This document shows positions 48,025 through 64,000 of a DNA stretch of 64,000 bases, piece by piece; positions within the stretch are counted from its first letter, which is position 1, and each line of letters begins with the position of its first letter. The stretch lies in the NCBI GenBank assembly GCA_905160935.1, contig CAJHZI010000787.1:1233501-1297500 (forward strand), read 5' to 3'. Under the pieces are notes generated by a model that was not told where the DNA came from, ran no database searches, and saw only the letters and a list, made by a program, of their open reading frames with translations. The position numbers and the translations under genes are program-made. This stretch comes from Enchytraeus crypticus. Taxonomy: Eukaryota > Annelida > Clitellata > Enchytraeida > Enchytraeidae.

Positions 48025-51000
48025 GATTCGCTAGAGGCGCTCGAGGTGGTTAGTTTGTTTACGCACACCTGTGTTTTTCTTTAGCACTTTTTATCGTTTT
48101 TCTTCACTTCTGCTAATTTTTTCACTTTGTCTTTTGTCATACTGCTTTTATATATATCCCTGTACGCCCATGCCCTTTTATTTCTATTCTTTTGTGCGCA
48201 TTCGGCTTATTTTACCTTTTATTAAATCTGCATTATGCTTTAGTTTTCACCTGCATTGGACTATTGGACTGCAGCTATTTGCAGTAGTGTTCCAGTTGTA
48301 ATTCTTTTATCTCTCGCTTGCTATGCCGTGTTTGCCACATGCCTGCCAGACAGACTTGGCCACTGTCTCAGACTGCCAACAAGAAAACTGGCATCTGTTC
48401 GGTGTGCCTAGCTCAACGTCAGCTTCATTCGGGAGACGGAAAGGTCCATCTTCATGGCCCATTGGATAATCGGTGCCCGGGTTCCAACCAACCTCCCTTG
48501 CAGATCTCCGCACAGGCGGCAGCTTCGCAACCAGGTCTTGCAGTTTCTGATATAAGGAATAGGATCAGGAATCGGAGCTGCGACTCTGGTTCGGCTAGAC
48601 AGAGTTCTCCTCCCACTGCTGCTCCCAATTCTGCTAACTTATCTCCCAATTCATTTTCCTCTCAGCCGCTCATTCTTGAACATCCCTGCTTATCGCGACC
48701 AACAATAAAACACATTCCCAAATCAGCCAGACCTGCTTGTTCAGCAGCCTTGATTGATGCCTTCCGTAAGATCGAAAGCGATCCCTCAGTTTTATCATAC
48801 TGGTCAGATTTGTTGCTTTTCGCATCTTCGGTTTTGCAAGTCCCTGCTCGCACAGGTAAAAGGCATAATCTAAGCTCTTTATTAAGAAAAGGTTGGAGGG
48901 CCTAGGTACTAGTGCTCCCACTGAGCCGGTCGTAGAAAGAATTAAAAGAGCTCATCATTCTCATGACTCCCGTGCCTCAGCAGTCAGGTCCAAAATGGAA
49001 GATGGAAATGTTTCGGCAGCTGTGCGCATCCTCTGTTCAGACGAAAGCCCAGCGCAATGCACCATAAACACTTTCAATATCCTGAAGGCCAAGCACCCAC
49101 CCACAGCTAGTAGCAGTATAATGGCACCCCTTCCGGACTCAATGGCGACTCCGCCCATTCAAGTCTCAGAGCAGGATGTTGTCAAAGCTGTACGTAGCTT
49201 TCCAGCAGGCTCAGCAGGTGGTCCTGATGGCCTTCGCCCTCAGCATCTTCTGGAGCTTGTGACTTGTAGAGAGTCGGCTGGGACATTTTTGACCGCTTTG
49301 ACTTCTTTCGTGAATCTCCTTCTTAGAGGTGCTTGCCCCCCTGAGGTCCAACCGGTGCTGTTTGGTGGTAAACTCTTCGCACTCAATAAGAAATCTGGCG
49401 GCATTCGCCCCATTGCAGTGGGTTACACTTGGCGTCGTTTAGCCGCTAAATGCGCCAATCGCTATGCAGTATCTGCTCTCAGCGAATACTTGAGCCCAAT
49501 TCAACTTGGAGCTGGTATTCCAGGTGGCTGTGAGGCAGCTGTTCACGCTACTCGCCGTTTCGCTGGGTCAATGCCAGCTGATCACTTCGTGGTAAAGCTA
49601 GACTTCTGTAATGCTTTTAATTGCTTGAGTAGATCACGAATGCTCAGCGAAATACATCACAGGATACCAGAGCTGTATAGTTTCTGCCATCTAGCTTACT
49701 CAAGCCCTTCGTGGTTGAAGTTCGGAGACTGGTGCATTGAGTCACAGGAAGGAGTCCAACAAGGGGATCCCTTAGGGCCCATGCTGTTTTGCCTGACTAT
49801 TCACCCTCTCCTTACTTCTCTCTCTAGCGATCTCACGGTGGATACCTAGATGACATTACTCTAGGTGGTTGCGAGTCGTCGATTGCAAATGATGTACAGA
49901 CTATCATCGACAGAGGCCAAGAATTTGGGCTTCAGTTGAATCGTACCAAGTGCGAAGTCATTTCATCAGTTTGCAAATCTCCGGGCAACTCAGTTTTGTC
50001 ATCATTTGTGCCAATGTGCCTATCCCATAGTTCTCTACTCGGCGCGCCACTCTCTGGAGAAGAAGCTACTACCACCGCTTTATCCAGTCGCCTTGAAGAC
50101 CTCAACGTACAGCATCACGCTTGAAGTCGCTAGCCGCTCATGATGCTTTAACAATCCTTCGCTTTTCTTTAAGTGCACCTAAACTTATGCACGTTCTGCG
50201 CTCTAGTCCGAGCTTCTCTAATCCGCGGCTTTTAGACTACGACGAGGCTCTTAGGCAATGCTTATGCGCCGTTATCAACGCAGATTTGTCTGTTTTGCAG
50301 TGGCAGCAAGCCAGTCTACCGGTGAGCATGGGTGGTCTTGGAATTCGTCTTGTTTCCCATATCGCGCCTTCAGCCTTTTTGGCATCAGCGATGGGAACGA
50401 GGCAAGTTGCAAGACGCCATCCTTCATAAGTGCTCCCTTTCTGCCGATAGTCCATTGACGTTGCGTTGTCAGTTTGGTCCAAAAGCCTCACCTCCAGTGC
50501 TCACCTTCTACCTCAGTCAGTAGCCATAAATCATGGGACCGTCCTATAGTGGATCGGATTTATAACAGTCTGTTAGAATCCCAGTCCAATGCAGTAGACA
50601 GAGCACGACTCCCTAGCTGTATCAACTAAAAGAAGCAGCGACTGGCTTCACGCTCTCCCTGTTGCTTCTTGTGGGCTTTTTTAGACAATGAGGCGATTCG
50701 AGTAGCTGTTGTTTCCGTTTAGGGGCGAAAACTTGCGAGCCTCACATGGCCCCTGCGGTCATGAAGTCGACCCTTTAGGTCTCCACGGCCTCTCCTGCAA
50801 ACGAAGCTCAGGTAGAATGTCTCGCCATCACAATTTAAAGACATAATATGGCGAGCACTTTCGAGAGCAGGCATCCCTTCCTCTAAGGAGCCAAGTGGGT
50901 TGCCCAGATCAGACGGCAAGCGTCCGGACGGCATGACTTTAGTGCCCTGGTGTAACGGTAAAGTGCCGTTTGGGACGTCACGGTCATTGACACTATGGCA

Positions 51001-51382
51001 AACTCCTACCTGAATACGACTTCAGTCACAGCCGGTGGTGCTGCTGTTCATGCCGCCTCTAGGAAGTTGGATAAATACCGTGATCTGTCCTTAGGATATG
51101 AAGTTGTTCCTGTGTTCCGGTGGCTATTGAAACCATGGGCCCGATGAATCCCGAAGGAGTTGACTTTATTAATGGCATAGGCAGACTTATTGCAGAGCAA
51201 ACCGGCGATAAGCGAGAGACATCTTTTCTTTGGCAAAGGCTTTCCATGACTTTGCAAAGATTTAATGCAGTCTGCTTCAACAATTCTTTTAAGCCGATTG
51301 ATGACCTCGAGTAGCCGGGCGGCGATTCAGCACGTATTGCTTGAATCGTTTTTTATCAAACCCCAGTTCTTTACACCGGGGT
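48025..51382 (+). mobile_element. Reverse-transcriptase retroelement with possible restriction-like endonuclease end (fossil)
   Basis: A degraded retroelement, probably of the non-LTR kind. Parts in order: a Cys/His-rich N-terminal region (from 48318; CRVCH and CSVC motifs, then DNRCPGSNQPP); a reverse transcriptase (48893 to about 50430) with GGPDGLRPQHL, GGIRPIAVG, KLDFCNAFN and QQGDPLGPMLF boxes and a YLDD site at 49843-49854; and a C-terminal region (about 50970-51315) with DVTVIDT, AAVHAASRKLDKY and PVAIETMGPMN. That last pattern resembles a PD-(D/E)XK fold with a later Lys. The 3' end is CCGGGGTAAAA followed by an A-rich/(AAT)n tail. (AAT)n also precedes the 5' end, and no LTRs are seen. 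It is broken in several places and cannot be active. A 5'-truncated relative lies at 15168-15501. Confidence 0.75.
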
Positions 51383-51394
51383 AAAAAAAAAAAA

Positions 51395-51431
<37 letters not shown>

Positions 51432-51434
<3 letters not shown>

Positions 51435-51657
51435 CACATTATAGTGAAATGATCAACTACGTTGATATCTATCACTTTTAATACCACATGTTAAAACCGT
51501 TAGGCAATTTATTCCAGTTTCCGTGTAACCAGTCCAGTGAATGTCCGAGATTTTAATCAGCGCGGCCGGGATTCGAACCCGCGAGGGTTCAATTAACCTC
51601 AGGATCTGTCATTTCAAATTTCATGACGTTACCCCTACGCTATTAAGACATTCTAAT
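51432..51657 (-). mobile_element. tRNA-derived SINE, family H
   Basis: Minus strand: GAACCCTCGCGGGTTCGAAT followed by CCCGGCCGCGC gives a perfect B box. The body matches 47600-47843. Its 3' end runs into (TTA)n (seen as (AAT)n at 51399-51431), which abuts the RT element. Confidence 0.82.
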
Positions 51658-51659
51658 AG

Positions 51660-52297
51660 CGTCTTATTGTCTTATTGTTTAATGTCCCAGGCGCAACCAC
51701 AACTCGGATATAATATAGATCTAATTGTCAATTTAGGATATATTTTATATTAAAATTACTTGGGGTTTTGCTAAGGACAGTACTGCTAATATGTACCAAT
51801 ATAGCACACGTAGTAAATTCACTTTTAAAGCCACATGTTTAACCATTAGGTTGTTTAGATATAATTTAGAACACGCGAATGTTTGCTCAGAGAGTCGTGT
51901 AAAATAAAGCCTTTTATCATTCGGCCAACCGACTTACGGAGATTCAGTGTAAAACAGTTGATATCAACAAGACTGATGTTAGCAGCACATCGCTAAGCAA
52001 CTTCTCCAATCTTTTCCTACGTTGGTTTGTCTTTCATGTTCATGTGCATTGCTACGTTTGGAATGAGTTTTAAAATATTCAATGTTGTCATGGGCAACAG
52101 TAGCACTTCAATCTTGTTGATGAAAGATGATCTTCTGTAGTAAATCTGTAACGCCCAATCGCAGGATGCGTTTGTTTATATTAGCGATATTATATGATTT
52201 TACGGATTTTTAGTTATTTTGTTTTAAATGTATAAATTAATTTCAACCTAATTCTGCCGCGGAATATATTTTGTACTAAAGGATATAACTATTTATC
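51660..52297 (+). promoter_or_regulatory. Upstream region of MAPKAPK5 with RFX X-box-like and CCAAT sites
   Basis: 52084-52098 reads GTTGTCATGGGCAAC, an imperfect inverted repeat close to the RFX X-box (GTTGCCATGGCAAC). CCAAT occurs at 52155-52159. There is no TATA box in a supportive position. Transcription start is unknown, so the assignment is tentative. Confidence 0.25.
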
Positions 52298-62397
<10,100 letters not shown>

Positions 62398-62698
62398 CAC
62401 CTGTCAATCAATTGTTATAATAGACACCTTTCAATGAGCCACCAGATCAGTGTGATTCTATACAGATTATAGACTGTGTTTTTAACCGTGATGTTAAGTA
62501 GAGGCGTGCGATAATTGTTTAGTAAGGCATAAACTATTTTCCTGAGGTTTTCACTACAAATTACAAGCTTTCGTTTGTATACATGTGTTCATCAAAATGT
62601 ACAGTATATGCTTGCAAATAACTGTACTGTGTACAATTATTTTGTATTAATTATTTTGAATTAATGCCTGTATAAAATCAAGAGCAGCTAAGTTCAAG

Positions 62699-62765
<67 letters not shown>

Positions 62766-63137
62766 TATACAGTATACACATATATTTCAATATATACATG
62801 TTTTCATGTATCTCAAAGAGTTTCAAGCGTTGTTTCTTCTTTGTTGCTATTTGGAGAGTCAGTATTATATATTCAATTTAAATTTATCATGTGTCAGTAC
62901 AATTGTTTTCACGCAAAATATTGTGTGCATTATTTCATTGATTTTAAATTTGAATTTTTCTGAACGACATCTATTGTTAAAGAACTCTGAAAAATTGTTT
63001 AGTTATTGGTTCTAGCTATGTATTATGTTAATAGTATTAAAATCGTTATAGCATTAATATCGTTATAGCATTAACTGCCACTAATGGGTTTATGAGGAGT
63101 TGTTCTATGGTACGAACGCTGCACGTGTAGTAAGAAA
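62398..63137. other. 3' flank of MAPKAPK5
   Basis: AT-rich, with (TA)n at 62699-62762. No homology to the missing MK5 C-terminal tail is seen in any frame to the window end. Confidence 0.45.
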
Positions 63138-63139
63138 CA

Positions 63140-63270
63140 ACCTATGGGGTAGCTGAAGAAGGCAACTTGAAACCACCCCAGTTATCACTTTTCTAAGAAT
63201 ATCTACATTGGTCAATTGTGATGGTCAGTTGTGTTGAGTAGGAGTGCATATGCTGAATATGCTATACTAG
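63140..63270 (+). mobile_element. Repeat family C remnant downstream of MAPKAPK5
   Basis: GGTAGCTGAAGAAGGCAACT, TGAAACCACCCCAGTTATCA, GAGTAGGAGTGCATATGCTG. Confidence 0.5.
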
Positions 63271-63777
63271 CTGTACCCGTATGACGCTATGACGTCAGCG
63301 TTACTTCAGACAGACTGAACAGGCTCATTATATTAGATACGATAGAGCAGTAGAATGGTGATGGTAGATAATTATAATAGAGTAGTATTGTTGAACATTT
63401 ACGTTATATCTGTGCGATAAGGAGTATTGATATTGTAGTGTCAGTAATGCATCGTTTGAATGCATGAGTTTCTAACTTTCTAGCACTCATAACTGTTCAA
63501 TTACCCCTTAAACCTCTGCTTGGCTTTCGTAGCGGCATGTTCTACGTACTCGAAAAGGCATTTTTGTCAGTTTCCTAAGTGTGATTTTGATAATTTTACG
63601 AATAGATATTTTGTATTAATATATTTATTTATGACAGATGTGATGTAAACTTAGAAATACAAAGTTCTATAGAACATGTTTCGTTAATGTTATGATATTA
63701 TGCAGCGAACTTTTATCAGTTGTTTTCTATATTTAAGGCTTTATATTCGTTTTGTAAAATCTGGTTGTAATTTTTGG

Positions 63778-63936
63778 AACCTAGGCGCTCACCAACCGAA
63801 TGCCCTTACGTTCTGACGTTTCTGATTTCTGTTGTTTCTGATGATATGGTATAGGATAGAGAGGAATGGAAAAGATCTATTCGTATCCCGACCCTAGTTG
63901 AAATGGGATTAATGGAAAGATAATAATGATGATGAT
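63778..63936 (+). mobile_element. Repeat family D with inverted 5' part
   Basis: The first part (CCTAGGCGCTCACCAACCGA) is antisense, while the rest (ATTCGTATCCCGACCCTAGT, TGGGATTAATGGAAAGATAA, (GAT)n) is sense. Such 5' inversions are known for LINE-mobilised insertions. Confidence 0.65.
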
Positions 63937-64000
63937 TTAAGGCGTTTTATATAATGTAACAAAATTGGGTAACACATTTACTTAAATGTAGATGAAATGG

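Noticed and set aside
48893-49849. Host gene encoding a reverse-transcriptase-domain protein
   Set aside because: It sits in a degraded element with a shared 3' end and a 5'-truncated relative in the same window.
51540-51610. tRNA gene on the minus strand (perfect B box GGTTCGAATCCC)
   Set aside because: No cloverleaf, and the same sequence with a shared body recurs at 47600-47843: a tRNA-derived SINE.

Overview
The window is AT-rich, intron-rich animal DNA from an invertebrate. Introns follow GT-AG rules. SINE-, LINE- and microsatellite-derived repeats fill most of the space between exons. No prokaryotic, organellar or intact viral gene set is seen, and the sequence alone does not fix the phylum.

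Three host protein genes lie on the + strand. (1) 1264-10024 holds the last ten exons of a sodium:solute symporter of the SLC5 family (monocarboxylate/multivitamin/iodide-type branch); its 5' exons lie left of the window. (2) 25177-40632 is a complete second SLC5 paralogue: 16 exons, 687 codons, with the same intron positions as gene 1. The two are a tandem duplication about 15 kb apart. Both carry an unusual cysteine cluster after the last membrane helix and then unrelated tails. (3) 52298-62397 is a complete orthologue of the stress kinase MAPKAPK5 (MK5/PRAK): 11 exons, 394 codons, ending soon after the nuclear localisation signal.

Between genes 2 and 3, 43.2-46.7 kb looks like a minus-strand, lineage-specific transcription unit built from repeated exon/intron modules and studded with palindromes. 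It is followed by a degraded reverse-transcriptase element (about 48.03-51.38 kb). A 5'-truncated relative of that element lies at 15.17-15.50 kb. Both copies sit inside (AAT)n repeats.

Repeat families recognised by comparing copies within the window are: a tRNA-like SINE ('A', about 14 copies), a short element with a (TTG)n/(TTA)n tail ('B'), an element with a GGAAACCACCTCA core ending in (GA)n ('C'), an element with a (GATGAT)n tail ('D'), a 5S-rRNA-related SINE ('G'), two further tRNA-derived SINE families ('E','H'), and 3' ends of a LINE with an endonuclease/RT-type C-terminus ('R').

The most unusual signal is at splice sites. Six acceptors, in all three genes, are preceded by a truncated copy of their own intron end plus exon start (exon-head duplications). 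Many introns end in satellite arrays whose unit itself looks like a branch point or a 3' splice site. Two exons of SLC5 gene 2 are bracketed by mutually complementary 10-bp arrays that could fold the pre-mRNA.
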